A DNA stretch of 64,000 bases from Pedobacter nutrimenti (lineage in GTDB: Bacteria > Bacteroidota > Bacteroidia > Sphingobacteriales > Sphingobacteriaceae): assembly GCF_003208655.1 (NCBI RefSeq), contig NZ_QKLU01000003.1, positions 1 to 64,000 on the forward strand, given 5' to 3'. Numbering within the stretch: the stretch's first letter is position 1; every line of letters begins with the position of its first letter. Positions 17,551 through 25,225 of this stretch are shown here, piece after piece. The translations under genes were made by a program, and so were the position numbers. Under the pieces are notes generated by a model, which worked only from the letters and a program-made list of their open reading frames with translations, did no database searches and had not been told where the DNA came from.

Positions 17551-18720
17551 ATGAACGTATCTTTTAAAATCTTTCATTGGGCTGATGAAATTATTCATCC
17601 CAAAGCATTAATAAACGAGCAGATCACTAATGATGAACTTTTAAAATTGGAGAATGGCTTTTTAAACCAGTTAAAAAAGGATTCAGAGCTTATCTTTACT
17701 GAAGCCAACTTTTCGAAAAAGCGTATTTTATTCCAGATTAGACAATTGATCAACCTTAGCAATACAATCTATGGCTATTTGTTTCGGTTGTCGCCCGCTT
17801 GGAAAAGAAAAATTCATTCCTCTCAATTAAGACAAATCTATTTACGTCTTTTGGATGCTCTGGAAAAAGTAATCGTAAATGTTCAACAAATCATGCCTGA
17901 AACATACTTTGAAATTCCTGTCACGTATTATGGAATGTCACTGTTAAAAATGCAAATTAAGAAGGCTGTAGGTAATTTTTCAATCGTTCTACAGCAGTTG
18001 CAAATTGACAAAAAATTGTATGATCTACTAATGCGGGACTTTTATATATTTCTAAACAAAAAAGAAATTACAAGGTACGAGATTGATTATATCATAAACC
18101 TTATAAAGGAAGTCGAGTACACAAATGTTTTCGATACTTTAGAACTGATAAAGATTTTGTTTTTGCATGGATTTAATCCCAGGGACTTTTTTTATTACTA
18201 TACAAGCGACCTAAATAACAGGCTTAAGTCTGTTCCAGATCTTCACGACCAGCTACAAGTAATAATATCCGAGCAAGATCGATTTTATGGGCTGCCTGAA
18301 AGTAAATTAAAGATGTTCTCGTCCTTATCTTCGATCGAGGGCCAATTCAAAGCATTTCTTTCCCAAAAGAAACGTAGCTTAAAAGAAGTCATTAATTTAC
18401 GCAGGGTTATTATTGAAGATGAACAAGGTGCAAAAACAAAAGGCAGACTAAAGGTATTTTTATCGGTACCGCAGCTTAGCTTGTTTATTCGTGTTCTTAT
18501 TGAAAAAGGTCTATTGCCGAAAGAAAACATTGGCGAATTATTCAATTTCTTTGCAACACATTTTTCAACCCCGCAAACATCTTTTATATCGGCAGAAAGT
18601 TTACGTAAAAAATCTACAGACGTAGAATTTTCAACCGCACAAAAGCTAAAAGGCCACCTTATTGGAATGCTTAATTGGCTGAACGAAAATTACAACCTTT
18701 CAAATTACAAAAACTCGTAA
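17551..18720 (+). CDS. rteC: RteC-like regulator of element excision
   Basis: A 389-residue protein; I chose ATG 17551 over a TTG 12 codons upstream. It resembles RteC of Bacteroidetes conjugative transposons such as CTnDOT, where RteC activates the excision genes. The C-terminal region contains RGRLKVFLSVPQLSLFIRVL-like and LSLF-related helices typical of the family. It stands alone here, without the RteA/RteB two-component pair. It is followed by a hairpin terminator and then two small DNA-binding proteins that could act in excision. The gene marks the regulatory end of the mobile element. A modest uncertainty remains because the family is divergent. Confidence 0.75.
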   Translation: MNVSFKIFHWADEIIHPKALINEQITNDELLKLENGFLNQLKKDSELIFTEANFSKKRILFQIRQLINLSNTIYGYLFRLSPAWKRKIHSSQLRQIYLRLLDALEKVIVNVQQIMPETYFEIPVTYYGMSLLKMQIKKAVGNFSIVLQQLQIDKKLYDLLMRDFYIFLNKKEITRYEIDYIINLIKEVEYTNVFDTLELIKILFLHGFNPRDFFYYYTSDLNNRLKSVPDLHDQLQVIISEQDRFYGLPESKLKMFSSLSSIEGQFKAFLSQKKRSLKEVINLRRVIIEDEQGAKTKGRLKVFLSVPQLSLFIRVLIEKGLLPKENIGELFNFFATHFSTPQTSFISAESLRKKSTDVEFSTAQKLKGHLIGMLNWLNENYNLSNYKNS

Positions 18721-18750
18721 TTTTTTTACTTTTTAAATAGAACATTTAGG

Positions 18751-18781
18751 CAGGGGGTGACCATTATTTGGTCATCCCCTG
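18751..18781 (+). terminator. Hairpin terminator after rteC
   Basis: A 12-bp stem with one G-U pair (18751-18762 with 18770-18781) and a 7-base loop. No long T run follows, so termination may be partial. Confidence 0.6.
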
Positions 18782-18857
18782 TCACTGTTTTAGCCCCTCT
18801 CTAATTTTTTGCTTTGTTCCGGAAATGATAGTTAAACCAACATTTTAAGGAACTCTT

Positions 18858-19163
18858 ATGAAGCTGAAAGACCTGTTTTATCTGTTGAAAAATGCTACCG
18901 AACAAGGAGTTAACAATGCCCTGTTAGAGTGTGGACAGCTACAGGAACATCTTAGCAAGGCAGAAGCCTATAGGCTTTTTGGTCGTGGCAATGTAGACCG
19001 TTGGATCAGTGAAGGTCTGATAAGTCCAATCCAAAGCAAAGAAAGAGGTTCCAGAAAATCCCTTGACCGGAATAAGTTAGAAGCAATTGCAGCTGCTAGC
19101 AACCGGATTACCTATTTGCCTGTGGCAGATAGGCAAGCTACTTCATTTCCAAATGGTCTTTGA
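18858..19163 (+). CDS. Small helix-turn-helix protein, excisionase-like (copy 1)
   Basis: A 101-residue protein. The central part LSKAEAYRLFGRGNVDRWISEGLISPI (about 32-58) is a MerR/HTH_17-like DNA-recognition unit; a basic stretch (KERGSRKSLDRNKLEAI) follows as a wing. It is paralogous to the protein at 19474: both share a K/NKSEAxRxxGRxNxxRWIxxGLIxP core. Location between RteC and the primase-like genes of the element suggests an excisionase (Xis) or a regulator of transfer genes. The role is inferred from size and position. Confidence 0.65.
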   Translation: MKLKDLFYLLKNATEQGVNNALLECGQLQEHLSKAEAYRLFGRGNVDRWISEGLISPIQSKERGSRKSLDRNKLEAIAAASNRITYLPVADRQATSFPNGL

Positions 19164-19473
19164 CGTATAGGGATGAAGCATTAACCCGCCTAAGAGCCGG
19201 GAAATTTTGCGAAAGTGAGGTTAGGTATCTATTCTACTTTTCAGGCTAATGCTGCCTGTTACTGGAATGGATCAAGCACCAATAGCTGAAAACGCATTGG
19301 CAGGCCGAGGAGACTATCGTGTATAGTTCCCAAGTGGCCCGTATCGTAGGATACGACGCTGGTAGTCCCGAATTAATAAACCGGCAAAGCGGATTATAGC
19401 GGGCTCGTTACCCGTTGTCGGTTCTCCAGGGGATATTCTATTCCCGATCCCATTTCTCTTAAGCTAAATCTTT
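19164..19473 (+). other. 310-base spacer without a convincing gene
   Basis: This stretch is richer in GC than most other spacers here and holds several short hairpins, for example GTATC/GATAC around 19350. A short open stretch from about 19161 reads TYRDEALTRLRAGKFCESEV before a stop, which looks protein-like but lacks a start. It could be a long leader for the next gene or a decayed coding remnant. Nothing firmer can be supported. Confidence 0.3.
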
Positions 19474-19749
19474 ATGAATATTTTATTAACCGATCACCAG
19501 CTTGGAATATTATTGCGCGATGCTGCCGAAGTGGGTGCCAAGTTAGTGCTTTCCAGGACCGGAAAGATCAAGCCCTATCTGAACAAGTCAGAAGCATTCC
19601 GTCGCTACGGCCGCAAGAACATTGAAAGATGGATCGATCAGGGTTTAATTACCCCACGTAAAGATGGCAACCAATCTGCTGCCTGGCGCATTGATCGTAT
19701 CGAAGTAGAAGCAATCCGAAAATCGCTTGATGCAATGCTATATATCTGA
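19474..19749 (+). CDS. Small helix-turn-helix protein, excisionase-like (copy 2)
   Basis: A 91-residue protein with the HTH core LNKSEAFRRYGRKNIERWIDQGLITPR (about 33-59) followed by a wing AAWRIDRIEVEAIRKS. It is a paralogue of the 18858 gene, with the same architecture and an N-terminal amphipathic helix that may dimerise. It begins after a 310-base spacer and ends 29 bases before the primase-like genes, so it may regulate or be co-transcribed with them. Function as Xis or transfer regulator is inference. Confidence 0.65.
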   Translation: MNILLTDHQLGILLRDAAEVGAKLVLSRTGKIKPYLNKSEAFRRYGRKNIERWIDQGLITPRKDGNQSAAWRIDRIEVEAIRKSLDAMLYI

Positions 19750-19778
19750 ACAATTTTCCATTAAACTTAAATAAGACC

Positions 19779-20627
19779 ATGAAAACTACATTCTTAAATG
19801 CGGGTTCCATTAGGGAACAGGTACCCCTATGTGCATTGTTAAATCACTTGGGGCACAAACCAGCCAAAATCAACGGCGATGAACATCTTTATTTTAACGT
19901 ATTAAAAAGCGCAGAAAGCAAATCAATCTTTCTGGTAAATGACCAGTTAAATATCTGGTATGATCGTTTGACAAAGAAAAGTGGCAATGTAATAGATTTC
20001 GGCATTGCCTATTGGCCTGACCTTAATCCGGACCAGGTGACAGAAAAAATCAGCAAAATTCTTCAAATATCAAAACAACCCGCTGAAATTCAGACAGCAA
20101 ATAACGGTAAGAGAAAAAGGCTTCCCGTGAAAATTCCTTTCTATCATATTGAGGAAATAAAACCTGTAGGGTGTAATATCGAAATTACGACTTACCTGCA
20201 ATCGCAAGGATTATGGGAAATTTCAATAGGCCATTTAAAGGAAGTCTACTATTATGTGGTAGATGAAAAACGCAGGCGTAAAGAATTTTTCGCAGCCGGG
20301 TGGCAGAATGAAAACGGCGGTTGGGAAGTTAGGGGCAAAAATTTTTCGGGATGTCTAGGGCATAAAGGGATGACTTTTATTCCTGGTAGCGAAAACATCC
20401 TGATCTTGTTTGAAGATTACCTTGGCTATCTAAGCTGGAAGTATGCCAATAAACTGCGTGGCCCCAGCATATTGATTTTAAATTACCCTGAATTTTTAGA
20501 AGCCGCAAAAAAGAGGATTGCCAAATTTCATGAAGTCGCTGTTTTCTTTGGAAAACAACATCTGAATGCAGAGCTCTTATCTGCAATTGAAGGGATAAAT
20601 CCACGTAAAATTATTGTTTTGCAATGA
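19779..20627 (+). CDS. Primase-like protein with degenerate TOPRIM domain (copy 1)
   Basis: A 282-residue protein. The N-terminal half follows the CHC2 zinc-finger fold of DnaG/TraP-type primases (DEHLYFNVLKSAESKSIFLVN through GNVIDFGIAYWP) but has none of the zinc cysteines. The C-terminal half is TOPRIM-like: the LFEDYLGYLSW strand keeps the Glu, but the expected DxD position reads VAVFFGKQH, so metal binding is probably lost. It overlaps its paralogue at 20624 by 4 bases (ATGA), implying translational coupling and perhaps a heterodimer. Bacteroidetes conjugative elements usually carry one such toprim protein; here the first copy seems to be a non-catalytic partner. Confidence 0.7.
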   Translation: MKTTFLNAGSIREQVPLCALLNHLGHKPAKINGDEHLYFNVLKSAESKSIFLVNDQLNIWYDRLTKKSGNVIDFGIAYWPDLNPDQVTEKISKILQISKQPAEIQTANNGKRKRLPVKIPFYHIEEIKPVGCNIEITTYLQSQGLWEISIGHLKEVYYYVVDEKRRRKEFFAAGWQNENGGWEVRGKNFSGCLGHKGMTFIPGSENILILFEDYLGYLSWKYANKLRGPSILILNYPEFLEAAKKRIAKFHEVAVFFGKQHLNAELLSAIEGINPRKIIVLQ

Positions 20628-21607
20628 CAGGGTTTTTAGATATGTCAACATTGGAAAATATTTCCATTGTCGATTTTTTATCCCGTTTGGGCCATCAGCC
20701 TGTAAGGAAGATTGGCAGGGAACACTTTTATCATAGTATGCTCCGGGAAACCAAAAAAGATACCCCATCTTTTACTGTTTGGGATGCTGGCGGTAAGTGG
20801 ATTGATCGCGGCGGTCCTGGGCAAACAAATATTAAAGGTGGTGGTATTGTGCAGTTAGGTTTGGCTTATTGGCCCCAATTAACCTTTGTTGAAGTCCTGC
20901 ACAAGATTAAAGAAGTCAGTAACTTGGATACCTCATTGATCCCTGAATATATACCACCTATAAAGTACGCCCATGAAAAGGAAGAAGAAGGCTATAAATT
21001 TGAATTGGTAAATACCAGGCCAATAGGCTCAAACTATGTACTGACACAATATCTTAAATCAAGGGGTATCCTCGACGTAGCAAAAGGTTATCTAAGCGAG
21101 GTTTATTACCGACATAAAAGCGGAGCGGGAGATCGGCGGACATTTTACGCCATTGGCTGGCAAAATGAACATGGCAATTGGGAATTTTCCAATGCAAAGG
21201 GTTTCAAAAGCAGTGTTGGTGCCAAAGGGATTTCTGTAATTAATGGAAACCCGGATCACATGGTACTGTTTGAGGGAAGGTTTGATTTTTTGAGTTGGCT
21301 AAAAGAAAAACAGCCTCATATTATGCCTACAGTCATCATTTTAAACACGATAGTTTTTTTGGATAAAATCATTGATCGTATTAGTAATATTCCAGTGGTT
21401 GACGTTTATTTTGACCATGATGGACCGGGAAGAAGGTGTACTGCTCAATTATTGAAGGAGATACCCCATGCGGTTGACCGCTCTTATGAATATCAAGGCT
21501 ATAAAGATTATAACGAAAAAATAAAAAAGGAAATGGAGCCGCCCGATTATGCCCAGAAGTCCGCAGATCAGGAAACAAGGAATTTTGGAACAAGCCCAAA
21601 ACGTTAG
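20624..21607 (+). CDS. TOPRIM/primase-like protein (copy 2, catalytic motifs kept)
   Basis: A 327-residue paralogue of the preceding protein. The N-terminal CHC2-like fold (TPSFTVWDAGGKWIDRGG through GGGIVQLGLAYWP) again lacks zinc-binding cysteines. The TOPRIM domain has the Glu strand MVLFEGRFDFLSW (about 209-221) and the DxDG motif VDVYFDHDGPGRRCTAQL (about 262-279). It is therefore the likely metal-dependent member, for example a primase for the transferred strand as proposed for TraP of CTnDOT. The C-terminal 40 residues are polar and probably disordered. Start ATG 20624; an ATG six codons on is an alternative. Confidence 0.78.
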   Translation: MTGFLDMSTLENISIVDFLSRLGHQPVRKIGREHFYHSMLRETKKDTPSFTVWDAGGKWIDRGGPGQTNIKGGGIVQLGLAYWPQLTFVEVLHKIKEVSNLDTSLIPEYIPPIKYAHEKEEEGYKFELVNTRPIGSNYVLTQYLKSRGILDVAKGYLSEVYYRHKSGAGDRRTFYAIGWQNEHGNWEFSNAKGFKSSVGAKGISVINGNPDHMVLFEGRFDFLSWLKEKQPHIMPTVIILNTIVFLDKIIDRISNIPVVDVYFDHDGPGRRCTAQLLKEIPHAVDRSYEYQGYKDYNEKIKKEMEPPDYAQKSADQETRNFGTSPKR

Positions 21608-21708
21608 CATTACTCTATCTATCAGACTATTTGCATAGGCAGATATTTAAATATTCAGCCTAATGTATCGTCATCTAACTATTTATTTAATAATCTAAAT
21701 ATATAACT

Positions 21709-21914
21709 ATATGGATATTTACACATCCTTTAAAGCATTGCTTTGCATGCCCATCTATCCATATATATGGATAGATGGGAATACAGCCAAACAACTATAC
21801 TCATATCTGCCAATATGGATTTATTGCTATCCCTTTATTCCCATACCTGTTTATCCGTTAATATGGATAACTGTTTATATTATTAATAGCTATCTAATAA
21901 TATAAACAGTTATC
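21709..21914. repeat. Palindrome cluster with iterated ATATGGAT motif (origin-like)
   Basis: The region is non-coding and very AT-rich. It contains a perfect 30-bp palindrome at 21750-21779 (CCCATCTATCCATAT and its complement), and a perfect 20-bp inverted repeat at 21866-21885/21895-21914 around a 9-base loop. ATATGGAT recurs at 21709, inside the palindrome (both strands), near 21813 and at 21861. Such iterated sites beside mobilisation genes fit an origin of transfer, an iteron-like origin or binding sites of the small HTH proteins. A 64-codon frame across it is low-complexity and not believable. Confidence 0.6.
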
Positions 21915-22041
21915 TAAACAGATGTTGGGTCTTAGTTTAAAACCTATTCTCATATATGGCTAACGAAATATTAGTCTCAGATACACCAAAAAGTGCCTTT
22001 CGGGTATAAACGGTATAATGGCATCTTTTTGTTTTGTTTTG

Positions 22042-22137
22042 GGCAAGTTGTGTTTTTGTCCGTACAGCCCGCCTTCGGCTGGTCTGTGGACAAAAATGAA
22101 CTTGCCTTAAGCTGCCTAACCCGTTGGGGAAAGGCAG
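22042..22137 (+). repeat. Two adjacent hairpins upstream of mobilisation genes
   Basis: The first is a long interrupted stem: 22042-22049 with 22099-22106 (8 bp) and 22053-22061 with 22088-22096 (9 bp), plus an inner GC-rich TTCG-containing tip. The second is 22112-22117 with 22132-22137 plus an inner ACCC/GGGG pairing. They lie between the palindrome cluster and the methyltransferase/relaxase genes. Stem-loops like these flank nic sites in conjugative elements, but could also end or attenuate a transcript. Confidence 0.5.
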
Positions 22138-22243
22138 TTAAGGAAGAAAAAAGGTCGCAACTCCCTTTTTTCCGGCAAAGCGTTCATACCACCGCACTAA
22201 GACAATCGCCCAAATCCAATTTCTAACCCTAAATATTTAGCCT

Positions 22244-22345
22244 ATGCTGTTAAGCAATTCTATCATGACGAAGGTCGTCAGGGCTTCACCGTGCCCACTT
22301 CTCCCAACGCTTAGCCACAAATTTAAAGAAGCCGCTTATGTTTAG
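22244..22345 (+). CDS. Possible 33-residue upstream ORF overlapping the methyltransferase start
   Basis: An ATG at 22244 opens a 33-codon frame whose stop (22343-22345) lies just past the start codon of the methyltransferase at 22338. The product (MLLSNSIMTKVVRASPC...) matches nothing I know. The 8-base overlap would allow translational coupling. It may be chance. Confidence 0.2.
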   Translation: MLLSNSIMTKVVRASPCPLLPTLSHKFKEAAYV

Positions 22346-23378
22346 ACATGGCAGCCTTTTTAGTGGAATCGGCGGTTTTGATATCGCCGCTACATGGCTT
22401 GGATGGCAGAATGTTTTTTCCTGCGAAAGGAATCCTTTTTGCCAGACCATTTTAAAACATTACTGGCCAAACACCCATCATTATGACGACATCTTTCAAT
22501 TCAGCGCAGCTCAGTATAGAGGACACATTGACATCATCTCCGGGGGATTTCCCTGCCAGCCATTCAGTCAGGCCGGAAAGCGAAAGGGCAAAGCGGATGA
22601 CCGCTATCTCTTCCCAGAGGCTTGCAGAATTATTAAAGAATCACGACCCAAGTGGATTGTTCTTGAAAACGTTGCTGGCCTCTTCAGCATTCTCGAACCA
22701 GACAGTCTTTCTGAAATGGAAATTAAAGCGGTTGAGCTTTTTTGTCAGGACAGTAACCAGCAAGCGGACAGTACCATTGTCAGACTCCAGCGAAGAGTTA
22801 TCGGAAGCATTATTTCAGAAATCAGCGCAGCAGGATATGTATTACCGCAGCTTAAAGATGGCACACCAATCGTTTGTTGTATTCCGGCTGCTGCCCTTAA
22901 CGCCCCGCACCAGAGAGACCGGGTCTGGTTTGTTGCCCACGCCAACAGCGACAGAGATCAGCAATATGGGAGTTACACTGGGGCAGGTAAAAGAAGGCAG
23001 ACAATTGGCGAACCGCAAAAACGAAAAGGGAAACGGAGGTCAGGTGTCTTTGACAGATTTTCTAGTCTACTACACACTTCAAACCCAATCGAAACGGTAC
23101 AAACGGATACCGGGAGATTTGCCACCCTCGATATTGGATCGCCTGATCCGAATTTTACCCACCGCAGCACAGATTGGCAACACCAAATTCCCAGCTGGGA
23201 GGCATGGCCAGTTGAACCCCCGTTTTGTGGCGGCGATGATGGGCTTCCCAGCGAATTGGACGGAATTACCTTTTCAGCATGGCGAGCCGAAAGTGTAAAA
23301 GCTTACGGTAATGCAATTGTACCACAAGTCGCACTAGAAATATTCCGTGCTATCCAGTCCATTGAGCAAAAGCCTTAA
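22338..23378 (+). CDS. DNA (cytosine-5) methyltransferase
   Basis: A 346-residue C5-methyltransferase. Visible motifs: I FSGIGGFD (8-15), IV GGFPCQPFS with catalytic Cys73, VI ENV (110-112), VIII QRDRVWFV (about 193-200), and X YGNAIVPQVALEIF near the end. The variable target-recognition region lies about 205-300. No restriction enzyme gene is adjacent, so it is an orphan, probably protecting the element from host restriction after transfer or modifying the host. Unusually, a second long reading frame in the +1 phase is nested inside the gene (22483-23298) and also looks like real protein. Confidence 0.92.
   Translation: MFRHGSLFSGIGGFDIAATWLGWQNVFSCERNPFCQTILKHYWPNTHHYDDIFQFSAAQYRGHIDIISGGFPCQPFSQAGKRKGKADDRYLFPEACRIIKESRPKWIVLENVAGLFSILEPDSLSEMEIKAVELFCQDSNQQADSTIVRLQRRVIGSIISEISAAGYVLPQLKDGTPIVCCIPAAALNAPHQRDRVWFVAHANSDRDQQYGSYTGAGKRRQTIGEPQKRKGKRRSGVFDRFSSLLHTSNPIETVQTDTGRFATLDIGSPDPNFTHRSTDWQHQIPSWEAWPVEPPFCGGDDGLPSELDGITFSAWRAESVKAYGNAIVPQVALEIFRAIQSIEQKP
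22483..23298 (+). CDS. Nested same-strand frame inside the methyltransferase gene, putative overlapping gene
   Basis: A 271-codon frame with an ATG start lies wholly within the methyltransferase gene in the +1 phase. Such length in an AT-rich genome is itself unlikely by chance. Its product contains RLLPLTPRTRETGSGLLPTP and LNPRFVAAMMGFPANWTELPF. The pattern LNP-x-FV-x-x-MMGFP-x-x-W is one I know from separate phage and mobile-element proteins annotated near DNA methyltransferases. The DDGLP codons of the methyltransferase encode MMGFP in this frame. Either two conserved proteins are encoded, or the family arose by overprinting. It has no clear ribosome site and would need internal initiation. 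Confidence 0.55.
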   Translation: MTTSFNSAQLSIEDTLTSSPGDFPASHSVRPESERAKRMTAISSQRLAELLKNHDPSGLFLKTLLASSAFSNQTVFLKWKLKRLSFFVRTVTSKRTVPLSDSSEELSEALFQKSAQQDMYYRSLKMAHQSFVVFRLLPLTPRTRETGSGLLPTPTATEISNMGVTLGQVKEGRQLANRKNEKGNGGQVSLTDFLVYYTLQTQSKRYKRIPGDLPPSILDRLIRILPTAAQIGNTKFPAGRHGQLNPRFVAAMMGFPANWTELPFQHGEPKV

Positions 23379-23387
23379 TTTTTAATT

Positions 23388-23789
23388 ATGGGGAACAGCA
23401 AGAAACCTACTGACAAGGGGTTTATACTTAAAACCCGCCGTTTTGAATTAAGATTAAGCGAGCAGGAATTGCAGCAACTCATAGAGTTAGAAAAATCACT
23501 AGGTATCAGTCGTGCCGATATAGTTCGCATTCGGGTACTACAAAATGCAACCAAAATGCTTGTGAACAGTAAAGAACTGATGAAACAACTGGATGACATC
23601 GGAACAGAACTTGGCCGATCAGGTAATAATATAAATCAATTAGCGAGGCACGCTAATATACTTCACAAACAGGGCATGCTAAGTCAAAGTATTTCTACTG
23701 AATTTAATAGTCTTTTAGGCAAATACATCCACGTACAGCAGGAGCTCGAAAAAAGTATTCGCCAAGTTATCCGCTTAATGAAAGGTTAA
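23388..23789 (+). CDS. MobC-like relaxosome accessory protein
   Basis: A 133-residue protein. An N-terminal ribbon-helix-helix-like region (ILKTRRFELRLSEQELQQLIELEKSLGISRADIVRI) is followed by the SGNNINQLARHAN motif (about 78-90) that typifies MobC/MobA-type mobilisation proteins. These bind near oriT and help the relaxase nick. It starts 9 bases after the methyltransferase and ends 2 bases before the relaxase gene, so the three are one operon. The candidate oriT is about 1.3 kb upstream. Confidence 0.85.
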   Translation: MGNSKKPTDKGFILKTRRFELRLSEQELQQLIELEKSLGISRADIVRIRVLQNATKMLVNSKELMKQLDDIGTELGRSGNNINQLARHANILHKQGMLSQSISTEFNSLLGKYIHVQQELEKSIRQVIRLMKG

Positions 23790-23791
23790 CC

Positions 23792-25156
23792 ATGATTGTA
23801 AAAATCCTTCTGCCCTCTGCTACGTTTAGAGGCGTAAGTTACAACACAACCAAAATAGAAAACGATAAAGGAGAATTGATGAAGGTGGAAAATTTCGGTG
23901 CCTTGCAAGCCTTGGAACATCTCAAACCAAAAGATTATATTAATTACCTCGAAGCTCGATCGAAAACAAGCGCAAGGATTAAATTTCCGCAGTTCCACGC
24001 GGTCATTTCCTGTAAAGGAAAATCACATAGCAAGGAACAACTCACTGAAATCGCTACTACTTGGTTAAAAGGGATGGGTTATGAAAACCAGCCTTACTTA
24101 TTGGTCTTTCATAAAGACACGGACAATAATCATATTCATATTGTCTCTACCCGCGTAGATGAAAATGGAAAAAAGATAAATGACAGCTACGAAAAAATCC
24201 GCGCTTACCAGGTTTTAAATCAAGTAATGGGACTCGATGAAAAAGAGACAGTAAACAAAGACCTGGAAAAGGCAATGAGTTACAATTTTTCAACCCGTCC
24301 CCAGTTTATGATGCTATTGGAATGCCAAGGTTACTCCCTGAAATTGACGGGAGGGCAATATCAGCTTTTTAAGTATGGTAAGTTGCAGGGAAACATTGAT
24401 GTTTCTGAAGTTGATGCTAAGATTAGTCTTTACAATCAAAACATCGATCGCTTAGCACAGCTAAGAGCAATAACTGAAAAATACCGAATAAGTCATAGTC
24501 CAGTTGCTGTTCCATTAACAACACCACTCCTCGGAGGCAATACAGCCAAACCTACAGGATATACTTCAGAGCTCGCAGAAGTACTTTCTTCAAAGTTTGG
24601 TTTACAGATCCTTTATCATGGAAAGCCGGGATTGCCTCCTTACGGTTACACTGTAATAGACCATTCAAGAACGACCGTTTACAAAGGTGGCGAACTGATG
24701 CCAATTGCCGAATTTATTAAGCCATCAAGCGATCTTCAACAAGACAATGAGTCACCTGTCGAAAATGAAACTGTCAAACAGGATAATTCTGATTCCAATG
24801 TCATCCCAGATCAGTCAGCAGAGGATTCAAATTATACTGATATAACTTTAACTTTTGAAAGTGAAACGGTCAAACTGGGAGATTCCGATTTTTATGTTGC
24901 ACCAGATCGGTCAGCCAGGGATTTTATTAATAATGATATAATCCCAACCCTACAAAGCGAAACGGTCAAACAAGATGATACCGATTCTTCTATTCCCCCA
25001 GACAAGTCTTCAGAGGGTTCAGGATTTACAGAAGAACCAACTCCTACAACCTCGTTCCCAGAAATCAATTTGGATATTGCCGATGACATCGACGATGAAG
25101 CTATACTTGGTCGTAACAGGCAGCGTAAGCGCAAAGCCAGAACCAATACCCGATAA
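23792..25156 (+). CDS. Relaxase/mobilisation nuclease (MobB-like)
   Basis: A 454-residue relaxase. The candidate catalytic Tyr is Tyr17 in GVSYNTTKI. The HUH metal site is FHKDTDNNHIHIVSTRV (His107, His114, His116). It nicks the transferred strand at oriT, stays covalently bound and is exported by the type IV system encoded downstream. After residue about 320 the protein becomes acidic and repetitive: three 32-residue repeats starting ETVK at 326, 358 and 390. The tail ends in a very basic patch RNRQRKRKARTNTR that may be a secretion or DNA-binding signal. Confidence 0.9.
   Translation: MIVKILLPSATFRGVSYNTTKIENDKGELMKVENFGALQALEHLKPKDYINYLEARSKTSARIKFPQFHAVISCKGKSHSKEQLTEIATTWLKGMGYENQPYLLVFHKDTDNNHIHIVSTRVDENGKKINDSYEKIRAYQVLNQVMGLDEKETVNKDLEKAMSYNFSTRPQFMMLLECQGYSLKLTGGQYQLFKYGKLQGNIDVSEVDAKISLYNQNIDRLAQLRAITEKYRISHSPVAVPLTTPLLGGNTAKPTGYTSELAEVLSSKFGLQILYHGKPGLPPYGYTVIDHSRTTVYKGGELMPIAEFIKPSSDLQQDNESPVENETVKQDNSDSNVIPDQSAEDSNYTDITLTFESETVKLGDSDFYVAPDRSARDFINNDIIPTLQSETVKQDDTDSSIPPDKSSEGSGFTEEPTPTTSFPEINLDIADDIDDEAILGRNRQRKRKARTNTR
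24767..25054 (+). repeat. Three 96-bp in-frame tandem repeats in the relaxase gene
   Basis: GAAAC(T/G)GTCAAA recurs at 24767, 24863 and 24959, exactly 96 bases apart, giving three degenerate 32-codon units of the form ETVK-x-x-(D/N)(S/T)D-x(4)-PD-x-S. They encode an acidic linker before the basic C-terminus. Copy number could vary between strains. Confidence 0.7.
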
Positions 25157-25225
25157 CTTAAAGCAACCTGGTTCTTTAACCTTTCTCAAATAACACCTCC
25201 TAAAAGAACTTAAAAAACTATTATT

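Noticed and set aside
21711..21905. 64-codon frame across the palindrome cluster
   Set aside because: The product is low-complexity (repeated P/Y/I) and comes directly from the inverted repeats; no start context or homology.
21993..22226. 77-codon frame over the twin hairpins
   Set aside because: The frame is explained by the hairpin sequence and has no protein-like composition.
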